A stretch of 64,000 bases of DNA from Stenotrophomonas sp. WZN-1 (GCF_002192255.1 NZ_CP021768.1:638001-702000); one strand, 5' to 3'. Counted from the stretch's first letter, positions 20,929 to 33,224 are shown. The notes: a model not told the origin generated them from the letters alone. Program-made: numbers and translations.

Positions 20929-23900
20929 ATGAATCGGATTTATCGCAAGGTCTGGAACAAAGCATTGGGTCAGTTGGTGGTGGCCTCGGAACTGGCCTCC
21001 TCCGACAGCAGCAGTGGCGGGGTCGTCGACCAGCGCCGCGATGCGACACAGGCCTCGCCGGCGCTGCTGGCGGTGGCACTGGGCCTGGTATTGGGATTGG
21101 GCATGAGCGGCAGCGCGACGGCACAGTCGGTGCAGATCGGCGGCAGCGCCACCTGCGTTGCATTCAGCGGCAAGCTGCTGGAAAAGTGCCTGATCGAAGG
21201 CACGGCCACGGCCAAGGGCAGCAACGCGGTAGCGATCGGCAGCAACAGCAGCGCCAGCGCCGCCAACAGCGTGGCGCTGGGCGCTGGCTCCAAGGCCACG
21301 CGGGCCAACACCGTGTCCGTCGGCGATGCCGGCAGGGAACGGCAGATCACCAACGTGGCCGCTGGCAGCCAGGGCACCGATGCGGTGAACAAGGCGCAGC
21401 TGGACGCGCAGGCGCGCGCCACGCAGGCCGCGCTGGCGGATGTCGCCGCAGATGGAAACCGTTATTTCAAGGCCGACGGCGCAGGCGACGACAGCGACGC
21501 GGCGAAGATCGAGGGGCAGGGCGCAGTTGCGGCCGGCGCCGGTGCACAGTCGCTGGCCAACGCCACCACCGCCATCGGCACCCAGGCCATTGCCGCTGGC
21601 CTGGGCGCAAGCGCGTTCGGCCAGGGTGCCTTGGCAATCGGCGATGCCAGCGTGGTGGTCGGGCAGAGCGCGGCGGCATTCGGTCTCGGCGACACCGCGG
21701 TCGGCGCAAGCGCTACCGCAGCCAGCGAGAACGGCGCGGCCACCGCGCTCGGTGCGCTGTCCGAAGCCACCGCTGATGGCGCGACGGCTGTCGGCGGCGG
21801 TGCCGTGGCGATGGGCCCGGGCAGCACCGCACTGGGCCGCGGCGCTACCGCCGCCAACGAAGCATCGATCTCGGTGGGAGCGTTCAGCACCGCCGTCGGT
21901 GAATACAGCACCGCGCTGGGTTCGAACTCCGCTGCGGTTGCCACCGGCAGCGTGGCGCTGGGTGCCGGCTCGCTGGCCGACCGCGTCGATACCGTCTCTG
22001 TCGGCGCGGCCGAATATGGCCTGACGCGGCAGATCACCAGCGTCGCTGCGGGTACCGAAGAGACCGACGCGGTCAACGTCGGCCAGTTGAAGGACGTTGC
22101 CGCCGTGGCCGAGGCGACCGCCAAGCGTTTCCAGGCCAACGGCAGCAGCGACAGTGATGCCGGCGCGCTGGCCGAGGGCGACGAGGCGCTTGCGGCCGGT
22201 GAGGCCGCCAATGCGATCGGCAAGGGCGCGACGGCCGTGGGCGCCGGTGCTGCGGCCGTCGCGCAGAACGCCACCGCCGTGGGCAACAACGCACTGGCCT
22301 CGGGCCAGAACAGTGCAGCGTTCGGTAACAACGCGCAGGCCAATGGCCCGGGCAGCGTTGCCGTGGGTGGCGCTGCGGTGGATGCCGATGGCAACCCGCT
22401 GATCACCAGTGGTGGCGTGCCGGTGGAAACCGGCGCCACCAGTGCCGGCGTCGGTGGTACTGCCGTGGGTGCGAGTGCCGAGGCCGGTGGTTTCGCCGCG
22501 TCGGCCTATGGCGTTGGTGCATATGCCGCCGGCGCGCAGTCGTCCGCGTTCGGCGCGGTTGCCAATGCCATCGGTGACTACTCCACCGCGCTGGGTACGC
22601 AGAGCAACGCCACCGGCACCAGCAGCGTGGCCATCGGTGGCCCGGCCGATCTGATTCCGGGCCTGGGCTTCTTCGTGCAGACCCAGGCCAGCGGCGAAGC
22701 GGCCACCGCGGTCGGCGCCGGCGCCATCGCCAGCGGTGATCGCGCGGTGGCCAACGGCAGCCTGACCGAAGCGTCCGGCGCCGAAGCGACTGCGGTCGGC
22801 TACTTCGCCTATGCGCCGGGCGAGAACGCCAGCGCGCTCGGCGCGCAGACCTGGGCCAGCGGCGCGCAGAGCACCGCCGTGGGCTACTACGCCACCGCAC
22901 GCGGTGCCAACAGCGTTGCACTGGGCGCGAATTCCGAAGCCGTCCGCGCCAACAGCGTGGCGGTGGGCAGCGCCGGCAACGAGCGGCAGATCACCAGCGT
23001 TGCCGCTGGCAGCGAAGCGACGGATGCAGTGAACAAGGCCCAGCTCGATGCCGTGGCCAGCACCGCCGACAGCACCGCGCGCTTCTTCCAGGCCCAGCCG
23101 GAAGCAGGCAGCGATGCCGGTGCATTGGCCGACGGCGAAGGTGCGGTTGCGGCGGGTTCGTCGAGCAATGCGATCGGCGCCGGCGCGGTTGCGTATGGTG
23201 CAGCGGCCTCGGCCATCGGTGATGACGCCGTGGCGGTGGGTCGCAACAGCAACGCCACCGGCAATGGCGGTGTTGCCATCGGTGGCCTCGGCCAGGCCTA
23301 CGACGAATACAACCAGCCGATCATCGGTGACGACGGCACGGCGCAGCAGGTAGGTACCACCGCCGTCGCCGACGCCACGGCGGTCGGCAGCGGTGCGCAG
23401 GCGACCGGCGCTGCCAGCAGTGCGTTCGGCAATGCCGCCAGGGCCAGCGGAGACAACAGCTTCGCGGCCGGTGGCAAATCGCGTGCGACCGGCAGCTACG
23501 CGGTCGCGGTCGGCGACAGCGCTTTCGCCAGCAGTGACGACAGCACCGCCGTTGGTGGTTACAGCTGGGCCACCGCCAGCGGCGCGAGCGCCTTCGGTTC
23601 CGGCGCATGGGCGACGGCCACCAATGCCTCGGCATTCGGCAACGCGGCCTGGGCCAGTGGCAGTGGTGCGACGTCCATCGGTTACAACAGCTGGGCCAAC
23701 GGCGCCAGTTCCACCGCCGTCGGTCGCGGCGCATTCGGTTATGGCGACAACAGCGTGGCGCTCGGCTTCCAGGCGCTGGGCAACAGTCTCAACAGCATCG
23801 CCATCGGCACCAACACGGTGGCCGGCGGTGAAAGCGCGATCGCGCTCGGTGCCGGCAGCAATGCCAGCGCCAGCAACGCCGTCGCACTGGGCGCCGGCTC

Positions 23901-26900
23901 GGTCGCCAACCGCGCACGCACGATATCGGTGGGCAGCACTGGCAACGAGCGCCAGGTGACCAACGTCGCTGCCGGCACCCAGGCCACCGACGCGGTGAAC
24001 AAGGCGCAGCTGGATGCGGTGGCGAGCACCGCCACCACCACCAGCCGCTTCTTCCAGGCCAGCGGCAACGGCGACGATGTGGCCGGTGCAGTGGTGGACG
24101 GTGACAACGCGCTGGCCGCCGGTGATGCGGCCAACGCCATCGGCAACGGGGCCACCGCACTCGGCAGCGGCGCCAACGCGCTGGCCAACAATGCGCAGGC
24201 ACTGGGCTTCAATGCCCTGGCCAGCGCCGCCAATGCCAGCGCGGTCGGTGCCAACGCGCAGGCGACCGGTGAATACGCGACCGCGCAGGGTGCGGAAAGC
24301 GAGGCCAGTGGCGAGCAGAGCGCGGCGTTCGGTGCGGCCAGCATCGCAAGCGGCGCAGGCAGCACCGCTACCGGCGTGCTGTCCGAAGCCTCCGGCGAGG
24401 AGGCCGTGGCGGTGGGTTACTTCAGCAACGCCAGTGGCAGCGGCGCCACGGCGGTCGGCGGCGAAAGCGTCGCCAGTGGCACTGCGTCGGCAGCGTTCGG
24501 TATCGGTGCCGAAGCGACGGGTGGCTACAGCACTGCCATCGGTGGCTATGCGCAGGCGTCGGCGTTCAACGCCACCGCCTTCGGCAACTTCGCCAATGCC
24601 TCCGGTTCCAACAGCGTGGCGCTGGGCGGTGATTCGCAAGCCTCCGGTGCCTACAGCACCGCCACTGGCCAGGGCAGCCTGGCCACCGGCACCAACAGCG
24701 TCGCCGTCGGTGGATCGCTGTTCGGTGTGCTGGCCACCGAAGCATCGGGCAACTACTCCACCGCCGTCGGTGGCGGCGCCTGGTCCGGTGGCATCAACAG
24801 CACCGCGCTGGGCAACGCCGCCGAATCGCGCGGTGCCAACAGCGTGGCGCTGGGTGCCGATTCGATCGCGGACCGCGACAACACCGTATCGGTGGGCGGC
24901 GGTGGCAACACCCGCCAGATCACCAACGTGGCCGATGGCACGCAGGGCAATGATGCGGTCAACAAGAACCAGCTCGATGCCGTAGCCGCAGCAGCGGAAA
25001 AGACCAGCAAGCAGTTCCAGGCCAGCGGCAACGCCGATGGCGAAACGGGGGCGCTGGTCGAGGGGGACAACGCGCTGGCGGCCGGTGATGCGGCCAACGC
25101 CATCGGCAACGGTGCCACCGCGCTTGGCAGCGGTGCCAACGCGCTGGCCGCCAATGCCACGGCCGTGGGTATCGATGCACTGGCCACCGGCAACAACGCG
25201 GCGGCGCTGGGCAGCACCGCACAGGCCACCGGTGAAGACAGCCTTGCGCTCGGCACTGGCGCCAGCGCCAGTGAACTGGGCGCAAGCGCAGTCGGTGCGC
25301 GTGCACAGGCCAGCGGTGCGTACAGCACGGCAGCCGGCACCGAATCCAACGCCAGCGGCACGCAGGCACTGGCCAGTGGCTTCCGCAGTGCCGCCTCCGC
25401 CGATGGCACCACCGCCGTCGGTGGCTATGCCGAGGCCAGTGGCCGCCTCGGTACCGCATTGGGCTACGGCTCGGCGGCCAGCGGTGCCAACACGACCGCC
25501 GTCGGCTTCGGTGCCGCCGCAGCCGGTACCGGTGCTGTCGCGGTGGGCCAGTCCAGCGAAGCCAGCGGCGAGGAGAGCGTCGCCATCGGTGGCAGCACGT
25601 TCTTCGGCCTGATCCCGTCGCGTGCCAGCGGCACCGGCGCCGCAGCCTTTGGTGCGGGTGCGTGGGCCACCGAAGACTACGCCACGGCCATCGGCTGGAA
25701 TTCGTGGGCGGATGCGGCGGATGCCACCGCGTTGGGTGCCAGCGCCACCGCCAGTGGGTTGAACAGCGTGGCGCTCGGTGCCGGTTCCAAGGCTGAGCGC
25801 GACAATTCCGTGGCCGTGGGCACGACGGGCGGTGAGCGCCAGGTGACTCACGTGGCGGCGGGTACCGAAGCGACCGACGCGGTGAACAAGGGCCAGCTGG
25901 ATGCGGTTGCCAGCGTTGCCGACAAGACCAGCCGCCAGTTCCAGGCCAGCGGCAACGCGGATGGCGAGGCCGGCGCCCTGGTGGACGGTGACAACGCACT
26001 GGCCGCCGGCAACGCGGCCAATGCCATCGGCAACGGCGCCACCGCGCTGGGCAGTGGTGCCAACGCGCTGGCTGCCAACGCCACGGCGGTAGGCGTCGAT
26101 GCCCTGGCGACCGGCAACAACGCGGCGGCTCTGGGCACCAACGCGCAGGCCAGTGGTGTCGACAGTGTGGCCGTGGGCAGCGGTGCCAGCGCCAGCGAAC
26201 TCGGTTCCAGTGCCAGTGGTGCTGGCGCCCAGGCCAAGGGCGCCTACAGCACCGCCAGCGGTGCGCAGGCCACGGCCAGCGGCACGCAGTCGCAGGCCAG
26301 TGGTTTCCGCGCCACTGCCTCGGCCGACGGTGCCTCGGCGCTGGGCAGCTACGCCGAAGCCAGTGGTCGCCTCGGTACTGCGGTGGGCTACGGCAGCAAG
26401 GCCACCGGCGCCAATGCCACCGCGGTGGGTGTCAGTGCCAATGCGTCGGCGGCCGGCAGCATCGCACTGGGCGCAGGTTCGGTGGCCGATCGTGCCAACA
26501 CCGTGTCGGTGGGCAGCGCCAGCAGTGATCGTCAGATCACCCGCGTCGCCGCCGGTACCGAGCGCACCGATGCAGTCAACCGCGGCCAGCTTGATGCGGT
26601 TGCCGCAACGGCTGATGGCACGGCGCGCTACATCAAGGCCACCGGCAGTGGTACGGCCAGTGCCAGCGGCAGCGATGCCGCCGCGATCGGTTCGGCAGCC
26701 AGTGCCAGCGGCGCACGCAGCAATGCGCTGGGTGCCAACGCGATGGCGATCGGCAATGGTGCGCTTGCACTGGGCAACAGCGCCGGTGCATCCGGTGCGA
26801 ACTCGGTAGCGCTGGGTGCGGGCTCGCGCGCGCTGGATGCCAACGTGGTGTCGGTGGGCGGTGGCAACGGCACCGATGGCCCGGCCACGCGGCGCATCGT

Positions 26901-28110
26901 CAATGTGGCCGACGGCCGCATCGCCGCCGGCAGCACCGATGCGATCACCGGCTCCCAGCTCAACGTCACCAACCAGCGCGTGGGCGCAGTGGAAACCCGC
27001 GTCGGTGATTTCGACTCGCGCATCGCCACGGTCGAGACCACGGCGGCCAGCGCTGTCGGCTATGACGACGCCAGCCGTGATCGCCTGACCCTGTCCGGTT
27101 TCCAGGGCACCACCATCGACAACGTCGGTGCGGGCAGCATCGCCGCCGGCAGCCGCCAGGCGATCAATGGCGGGCAGCTGTTCCAGTCGCTCAGTGATGC
27201 CGCCAGCTTCCTCGGCGGTGGTGCCAGCGTCGGCATGCAGGGTGTGTTCGTGGCGCCGAACTACGTGATCCAGGGCGCGACGTACAGCAACGTCGGCGAT
27301 GCGCTGGGTGCGCTGGACCGCAAGGTCAGCGAGATCGACCGTCGTACCTCAGGTGGCACGCGCGCAGGTGCTTCCAGCCTGCGTGCAATGAGTGCTTCGC
27401 TGGATGAAAGCCCGCTGGCCAGCGTGGCCGACGCGCCGGCAACGGCCGATGCTGCACCGGCCAGTACCGCACGCGTGCAGGGCACGCCGACGGTGGCTGC
27501 GGCGGGGGCGGGCATTCCGGTCGGCACCCCGGCCACCGGCTTCAACGCCGTGGCCATGGGCGATGGCGCCGTGGCCAGTGGCGCTTCGTCCACGGCCATC
27601 GGCCAGGGCGCCAGCGCCACTGCAGCCAATGCCGTGGCACTGGGCCAGGGTTCGGTTGCCGATCGTGCCAACACGGTCTCGGTGGGCAGCGAAGGCAACG
27701 AGCGCCAGGTCACCAACGTCGCCGCTGGCACCACCGCTACCGACGCCGTCAACAAGGGCCAGCTTGATCGTGGCATGGCCACCGCCAACAGCTACACAGA
27801 CAGCCGCGTGCAGGCCGTTGCCGATAGCTTCGATGTGTTCAAGGGCGAGATCGATGGACGCCTGCGCCACATGGACCGCCGCATCGACCGCCAAGGCGCG
27901 ATGAGTGCCGCGATGCTCAACATGGCCACCAGTGCCGCCGGTATCCGTACCCAGAACCGTGTGGGTGTCGGCATCGGTTTCCAGGGCGGCGAATCGGCGC
28001 TGTCGCTGGGTTACCAGCGCGCGATCAGCGATCGCGCCACGGTCACCTTCGGCGGCGCCTTCAGCAGTGACGACAGTTCGGTCGGCGTCGGTGCCGGCTT
28101 CGGCTGGTAA
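20929..28110 (+). CDS. Giant trimeric autotransporter adhesin (YadA-like)
   Basis: 2393 residues starting at ATG 20929 with an AGGAG site 8 nt upstream. The N-terminus MNRIYRKVWNKALGQLVVAS is an extended signal peptide region (ESPR) before a hydrophobic signal near residues 47-65. The body is dense with 14-residue YadA head repeats (A.A.G..S.A.G..A) broken by about ten neck motifs (RQIT.VAAGT..TDAVNK.QLD). The last ~70 residues form the membrane anchor (GVGIGFQGGESALSLGYQRA ... GFGW). It should be a homotrimer inserted in the outer membrane, projecting a long stalk for adhesion to host cells or surfaces. It is flanked by a terminator and its own promoter region. Confidence 0.95.
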   Translation: MNRIYRKVWNKALGQLVVASELASSDSSSGGVVDQRRDATQASPALLAVALGLVLGLGMSGSATAQSVQIGGSATCVAFSGKLLEKCLIEGTATAKGSNAVAIGSNSSASAANSVALGAGSKATRANTVSVGDAGRERQITNVAAGSQGTDAVNKAQLDAQARATQAALADVAADGNRYFKADGAGDDSDAAKIEGQGAVAAGAGAQSLANATTAIGTQAIAAGLGASAFGQGALAIGDASVVVGQSAAAFGLGDTAVGASATAASENGAATALGALSEATADGATAVGGGAVAMGPGSTALGRGATAANEASISVGAFSTAVGEYSTALGSNSAAVATGSVALGAGSLADRVDTVSVGAAEYGLTRQITSVAAGTEETDAVNVGQLKDVAAVAEATAKRFQANGSSDSDAGALAEGDEALAAGEAANAIGKGATAVGAGAAAVAQNATAVGNNALASGQNSAAFGNNAQANGPGSVAVGGAAVDADGNPLITSGGVPVETGATSAGVGGTAVGASAEAGGFAASAYGVGAYAAGAQSSAFGAVANAIGDYSTALGTQSNATGTSSVAIGGPADLIPGLGFFVQTQASGEAATAVGAGAIASGDRAVANGSLTEASGAEATAVGYFAYAPGENASALGAQTWASGAQSTAVGYYATARGANSVALGANSEAVRANSVAVGSAGNERQITSVAAGSEATDAVNKAQLDAVASTADSTARFFQAQPEAGSDAGALADGEGAVAAGSSSNAIGAGAVAYGAAASAIGDDAVAVGRNSNATGNGGVAIGGLGQAYDEYNQPIIGDDGTAQQVGTTAVADATAVGSGAQATGAASSAFGNAARASGDNSFAAGGKSRATGSYAVAVGDSAFASSDDSTAVGGYSWATASGASAFGSGAWATATNASAFGNAAWASGSGATSIGYNSWANGASSTAVGRGAFGYGDNSVALGFQALGNSLNSIAIGTNTVAGGESAIALGAGSNASASNAVALGAGSVANRARTISVGSTGNERQVTNVAAGTQATDAVNKAQLDAVASTATTTSRFFQASGNGDDVAGAVVDGDNALAAGDAANAIGNGATALGSGANALANNAQALGFNALASAANASAVGANAQATGEYATAQGAESEASGEQSAAFGAASIASGAGSTATGVLSEASGEEAVAVGYFSNASGSGATAVGGESVASGTASAAFGIGAEATGGYSTAIGGYAQASAFNATAFGNFANASGSNSVALGGDSQASGAYSTATGQGSLATGTNSVAVGGSLFGVLATEASGNYSTAVGGGAWSGGINSTALGNAAESRGANSVALGADSIADRDNTVSVGGGGNTRQITNVADGTQGNDAVNKNQLDAVAAAAEKTSKQFQASGNADGETGALVEGDNALAAGDAANAIGNGATALGSGANALAANATAVGIDALATGNNAAALGSTAQATGEDSLALGTGASASELGASAVGARAQASGAYSTAAGTESNASGTQALASGFRSAASADGTTAVGGYAEASGRLGTALGYGSAASGANTTAVGFGAAAAGTGAVAVGQSSEASGEESVAIGGSTFFGLIPSRASGTGAAAFGAGAWATEDYATAIGWNSWADAADATALGASATASGLNSVALGAGSKAERDNSVAVGTTGGERQVTHVAAGTEATDAVNKGQLDAVASVADKTSRQFQASGNADGEAGALVDGDNALAAGNAANAIGNGATALGSGANALAANATAVGVDALATGNNAAALGTNAQASGVDSVAVGSGASASELGSSASGAGAQAKGAYSTASGAQATASGTQSQASGFRATASADGASALGSYAEASGRLGTAVGYGSKATGANATAVGVSANASAAGSIALGAGSVADRANTVSVGSASSDRQITRVAAGTERTDAVNRGQLDAVAATADGTARYIKATGSGTASASGSDAAAIGSAASASGARSNALGANAMAIGNGALALGNSAGASGANSVALGAGSRALDANVVSVGGGNGTDGPATRRIVNVADGRIAAGSTDAITGSQLNVTNQRVGAVETRVGDFDSRIATVETTAASAVGYDDASRDRLTLSGFQGTTIDNVGAGSIAAGSRQAINGGQLFQSLSDAASFLGGGASVGMQGVFVAPNYVIQGATYSNVGDALGALDRKVSEIDRRTSGGTRAGASSLRAMSASLDESPLASVADAPATADAAPASTARVQGTPTVAAAGAGIPVGTPATGFNAVAMGDGAVASGASSTAIGQGASATAANAVALGQGSVADRANTVSVGSEGNERQVTNVAAGTTATDAVNKGQLDRGMATANSYTDSRVQAVADSFDVFKGEIDGRLRHMDRRIDRQGAMSAAMLNMATSAAGIRTQNRVGVGIGFQGGESALSLGYQRAISDRATVTFGGAFSSDDSSVGVGAGFGW
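21340..27715 (+). repeat. Internal head-neck-linker repeats in the adhesin gene
   Basis: Neck motifs of the RQ[IV]T type start near 21340, 22027, 22984, 23950, 24913, 25837, 26530 and 27703; two variant necks (RRIVNVADG, TIDNVGAG) lie near 26893 and 27115. Between 22027 and 25837 the spacing is 957, 966, 963 and 924 bp, so the gene is built of near-kilobase modules. After each neck comes a linker of the QASGN.D...GALV.GDNALAAG type. Segments after 24913 and 25837 are almost identical in protein. Such DNA can gain or lose modules by recombination. Confidence 0.85.
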
Positions 28111-28117
28111 ACCACTC

Positions 28118-28160
28118 CATTGCGCCGGCGGCCACCCACGCCGGCGCCACACCTGCAATG
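28118..28160 (+). terminator. Nested hairpin after the adhesin gene
   Basis: Outer arms CATTGC (28118-28123) and GCAATG (28155-28160) enclose GCCGGCG (28124-28130) and CGCCGGC (28139-28145). It lies 7 nt past the adhesin stop and has no T-run, so it could be a Rho-linked 3' end or a stability structure. Confidence 0.45.
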
Positions 28161-28267
28161 AGGGCCTGGGGGGAGGTCACGGCAATCCCGGCTGGGCCGG
28201 CCGGGAGTCGTCAAGGAATGATGGCCGCAGTGTTGGTTCGATCCATGACCCAGAAGAGGAATTCGAC

Positions 28268-30121
28268 GTGATCAAGAAGCAGAACCTTCGCATCAATGTG
28301 CTTGCCGCCGCCGTGCTGTCGATGACGGCTGTCGGGGCCGTCCACGCCGCCGGCCTGCCGACCCGTGAGCCGGTGCGCCAGGCCAGCACCGCCGAGCCGG
28401 GCACCCAGCGCATCATCGTCAAGTACCGTGCCGGCACCGCTGCGGCGGGTGACCGTTCGGCCAAGCTGTCCACCGTGCAGTCGGCGCTGACCCGCGCCAG
28501 CCTGTCCGGTGGCACTGCCCGGGCCAGCACGCTCGGCCCGCAGGTCGTGCGCAAGCTCGGCATCGGCGCCGATGTGATCCGCCTGCAGGGCCGCCTGGCC
28601 CCGGCTGAACTGCAGCGCGTACTGAAGGAGCTGAAGGCCGACCCTGCCGTGCAGTACGCCGAGGCCGACGTGAAGCTGCGCCGCAGTGAACTGCGCGCGG
28701 GCGACGTGCAGCCGGCACTGGCGCCGAACGACCCGTACTACCAGCAGTATCAGTGGCACCTGCACAACGCTACCGGCGGCATCAACGCACCGTCGGCGTG
28801 GGACGTGTCGCAGGGCGAAGGCGTAGTGGTGGCGGTGCTCGACACCGGCATCCTGCCCCAGCATCCGGACCTGGTCGGCAACCTGCTGGAAGGCTACGAC
28901 TTCATCAGCGATGCCGAGACCTCGCGCCGTGCCACCGACGACCGCGTGCCAGGCGCGCAGGATTATGGCGACTGGGTCGAGAACGACAACGAGTGCTACA
29001 ACGGCTCGCTGGCCGAAGACAGTTCGTGGCACGGTACCCATGTGGCCGGCACCGTTGCCGAGCAGACCAACAATGGCGTTGGCATGGCCGGCGTGGCGCA
29101 CAAGGCCAAGGTGTTGCCGGTCCGCGTGCTCGGCAAGTGCGGTGGCTACCTGTCCGATATTGCCGATGCCATCACCTGGGCCTCCGGCGGTACGGTGACG
29201 GGCGTCCCCGCCAACGCCAATCCGGCCGAGATCATCAACATGAGCCTGGGCGGCAGCGGCAGCTGCGATGGCACCTACCAGGACGCGATCAACGGCGCGA
29301 TCTCGCGTGGCACCACGGTGGTCGTGGCGGCGGGCAACGAAACCGACAACGCCTCCAAGTACCGCCCGGCGAGCTGCGAGGGCGTGGTGACCGTGGGTGC
29401 CACCCGTATCACCGGCGGCATCACCTACTACTCCAACTACGGCACCCGCGTTGACCTGTCCGGGCCAGGCGGTGGTGGCAGTGTCGATGGCAACCCGGGA
29501 GGCTATGTGTGGCAGTCCGGGTCCGATGCGGCCACCACCCCGGAGTCAGGCAGCTACAGCTACATGGGGATGGGCGGTACCTCGATGGCTTCGCCGCACG
29601 TGGCCGCCGTCGCTGCACTGGTGCAGAGCGCGCTGATCGCCAAGGGCAAGGATCCGCTGGCCCCGGCGGCGATGCGCACCCTGCTGAAGGAAACCGCACG
29701 TCCGTTCCCGGTCGCCATTCCGGCGGCCACCCCGATCGGTACCGGTATTCTCGACGCCAAGGCCGCGCTGGCCAAGGCACTGGAAGAACCGTGCACCGAG
29801 AACTGTGGGCCGGTGGCGACGCCGCTGACCAACAAGGCCGCGGTCGGTGGCCTCAGCGGCGCTGCCGCCAGCAGCCGCCTGTACAGCTTCGAAGCTGTCG
29901 CCGGCAAGCAGCTCAGCGTGATCACCTACGGTGGCACCGGCAACGTCTCGGTCTACATCGCCCAGGGACGCGAGCCGAGCGCCAGCGACAACGACGGCAA
30001 GTCGACCCGTCCCGGCACGTCCGAAACGGTACGGGTGAACAAGCCGGTGGCCGGCACGTACTACATCAAGGTGGTGGGCGAAGCCGCCTACAACGGTGTG
30101 AGCATTCTCGCCACGCAGTAA
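28268..30121 (+). CDS. stmPr1: Secreted subtilisin-like serine protease (S8), StmPr1-type
   Basis: A 617-residue precursor. The start is GTG 28268, preceded by AGAGGAA; no ATG gives the signal peptide intact. The order is signal peptide (KKQNLRINVLAAAVLSM...VHAA), an I9-like propeptide (~45-150, containing TQRIIVKYRAG), the S8 catalytic domain, and a C-terminal PPC domain (~530-617). The catalytic triad is D192 (VLDTG), H255 (WHGTHVAG) and S439 (GGTSMASPH). It degrades protein outside the cell. The name rests on family plus position next to the xps operon: StmPr1, the major S. maltophilia alkaline protease, is as I recall encoded there and secreted by Xps. The protease call is firm; the exact paralogue is less so. 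Confidence 0.9.
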   Translation: MIKKQNLRINVLAAAVLSMTAVGAVHAAGLPTREPVRQASTAEPGTQRIIVKYRAGTAAAGDRSAKLSTVQSALTRASLSGGTARASTLGPQVVRKLGIGADVIRLQGRLAPAELQRVLKELKADPAVQYAEADVKLRRSELRAGDVQPALAPNDPYYQQYQWHLHNATGGINAPSAWDVSQGEGVVVAVLDTGILPQHPDLVGNLLEGYDFISDAETSRRATDDRVPGAQDYGDWVENDNECYNGSLAEDSSWHGTHVAGTVAEQTNNGVGMAGVAHKAKVLPVRVLGKCGGYLSDIADAITWASGGTVTGVPANANPAEIINMSLGGSGSCDGTYQDAINGAISRGTTVVVAAGNETDNASKYRPASCEGVVTVGATRITGGITYYSNYGTRVDLSGPGGGGSVDGNPGGYVWQSGSDAATTPESGSYSYMGMGGTSMASPHVAAVAALVQSALIAKGKDPLAPAAMRTLLKETARPFPVAIPAATPIGTGILDAKAALAKALEEPCTENCGPVATPLTNKAAVGGLSGAAASSRLYSFEAVAGKQLSVITYGGTGNVSVYIAQGREPSASDNDGKSTRPGTSETVRVNKPVAGTYYIKVVGEAAYNGVSILATQ

Positions 30122-30147
30122 GCACCTCGTGTCGTAGTTGAATGGCC

Positions 30148-30184
30148 GAAGCCCGTCATCCTGTGTGACGGGCTTCGTCTTTTT
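30148..30184 (+). terminator. Rho-independent terminator of the protease gene
   Basis: GAAGCCCGTCA (30148-30158) pairs with TGACGGGCTTC (30166-30176) around a 7-nt loop, followed by GTCTTTTT. It separates the protease from the xps operon, so the latter needs its own promoter in 30185-30257. Confidence 0.92.
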
Positions 30185-30257
30185 ACGAAAGGTGGCCGCA
30201 GGGCGGCGGAAATCACGGCTTAACTGCTAAAGTCGGGCCGATTGACAGGAGAGTCAC

Positions 30258-31979
<1,722 letters not shown>

Positions 31980-32003
31980 TGCGCGCAGGACGCCGGGGCT
32001 GAC

Positions 32004-33224
32004 ATGCCGAACTATCGCTACAAGGCGCTCAATCCGCATGGCGAGGTCTTCGACGGGCAGATGGAAGCGGCCAGCGAGGCCGAGCTGATCGCGCGCCTGC
32101 AGGACCAGGGCCACCTGCCGATGGAGACGCAGCTGGCCGATGCTGGCGCGATCGGTGGCAGCAGCTGGCGCAACCTGCTGCAGCAGCGCCCGCTGCAGGG
32201 TGCCGCATTGCTGCAGTTCACCCAGCAGCTGGCGACCCTGCTCGGTGCCGGCCAGCCGCTGGATCGCGCGCTGTCGATCCTGCTTGGCCTGCCCGAGGAC
32301 GAACGATCACGCCGCGCGATCACCGACATCCGCGACGTAGTGCGCGGAGGTGCACCGCTGTCCACCGCGCTGGAACGCCAGCATGGGCTGTTCTCGCGCC
32401 TGTACGTGAACATGGTGCGTGCCGGCGAGGCCGGTGGCAGCCTGCATGAAACCCTGCAGCGCCTGGCCGACTACCTCGAGCGCAGCCGCGCGCTGCAGGG
32501 CAAGGTCATCAACGCACTGGTCTACCCGGCGATCCTGCTGGTGGTGGTCGGTGGTGCACTGTTGTTCCTGCTTGGCTATGTGGTGCCGCAGTTCGCGCAG
32601 ATGTACGAGAGCCTGGACGTGGCACTGCCGTGGTTCACCAACGCCGTGCTGCAGCTGGGCCTGTTCGTGCGCGACTGGTGGGTGCTGCTGCTGGTGGTGC
32701 CGGCGCTGGTGGTGTTGTTCTTCGAGCGCAAGGCGCGGCAACCCGCGTTCCGGCTGGCGCTGGACGGCTGGCTGCTGCAGCGGCGTGGCATCGGCCGCCT
32801 CGTCGGCGAGCTGGAAACCGCGCGGCTGGCGCGTACGCTGGGGACGCTGCTGCGCAATGGCGTGCCGCTGCTGGGTGCGCTGGGCATCGCCCGCAACGTG
32901 CTGGGCAACCGCGCGCTGGCCGCCGACGTGGAAACGGCTGCCGATGAAGTCAAGAACGGTGCCGGGCTGTCACTGGCACTGTCGCGCGGCAAGCGGTTCC
33001 CGCGCCTGGCCCTGCAGATGATCCAGGTCGGCGAGGAATCCGGCGCGCTCGATACCATGCTGCTGAAAGCCGCCGACACGTTCGAACAGGACAGCGCCCG
33101 GCGCATCGACCGCATGCTGGCGGCGATGGTGCCGGCGATCACCCTGGTGCTGGCCTCGGTGGTCGGCGCGGTGATCGTGGCCGTGCTGGTGCCGCTGTAC
33201 GACCTGACCAATGCCATCGGTTGA
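32004..33224 (+). CDS. xpsF: Type II secretion inner-membrane platform protein XpsF
   Basis: A 406-residue GspF/PilC-family protein with two related cytosolic domains (residues ~70-190 and ~270-390) and three membrane segments near 170-190, 220-240 and 380-400. The start MPNYRYKALNPHGEVFDGQM and the GE.SG-type motifs (RAGEAGGSLHE, QVGEESGALD) are standard. It anchors pseudopilus assembly and interacts with XpsE and XpsL. Confidence 0.95.
   Translation: MPNYRYKALNPHGEVFDGQMEAASEAELIARLQDQGHLPMETQLADAGAIGGSSWRNLLQQRPLQGAALLQFTQQLATLLGAGQPLDRALSILLGLPEDERSRRAITDIRDVVRGGAPLSTALERQHGLFSRLYVNMVRAGEAGGSLHETLQRLADYLERSRALQGKVINALVYPAILLVVVGGALLFLLGYVVPQFAQMYESLDVALPWFTNAVLQLGLFVRDWWVLLLVVPALVVLFFERKARQPAFRLALDGWLLQRRGIGRLVGELETARLARTLGTLLRNGVPLLGALGIARNVLGNRALAADVETAADEVKNGAGLSLALSRGKRFPRLALQMIQVGEESGALDTMLLKAADTFEQDSARRIDRMLAAMVPAITLVLASVVGAVIVAVLVPLYDLTNAIG

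Noticed and set aside
20914..25851. 1645-codon open frame opposite the adhesin gene
   Set aside because: It mirrors the repetitive adhesin sequence, shows low-complexity composition and has no start context or domain.
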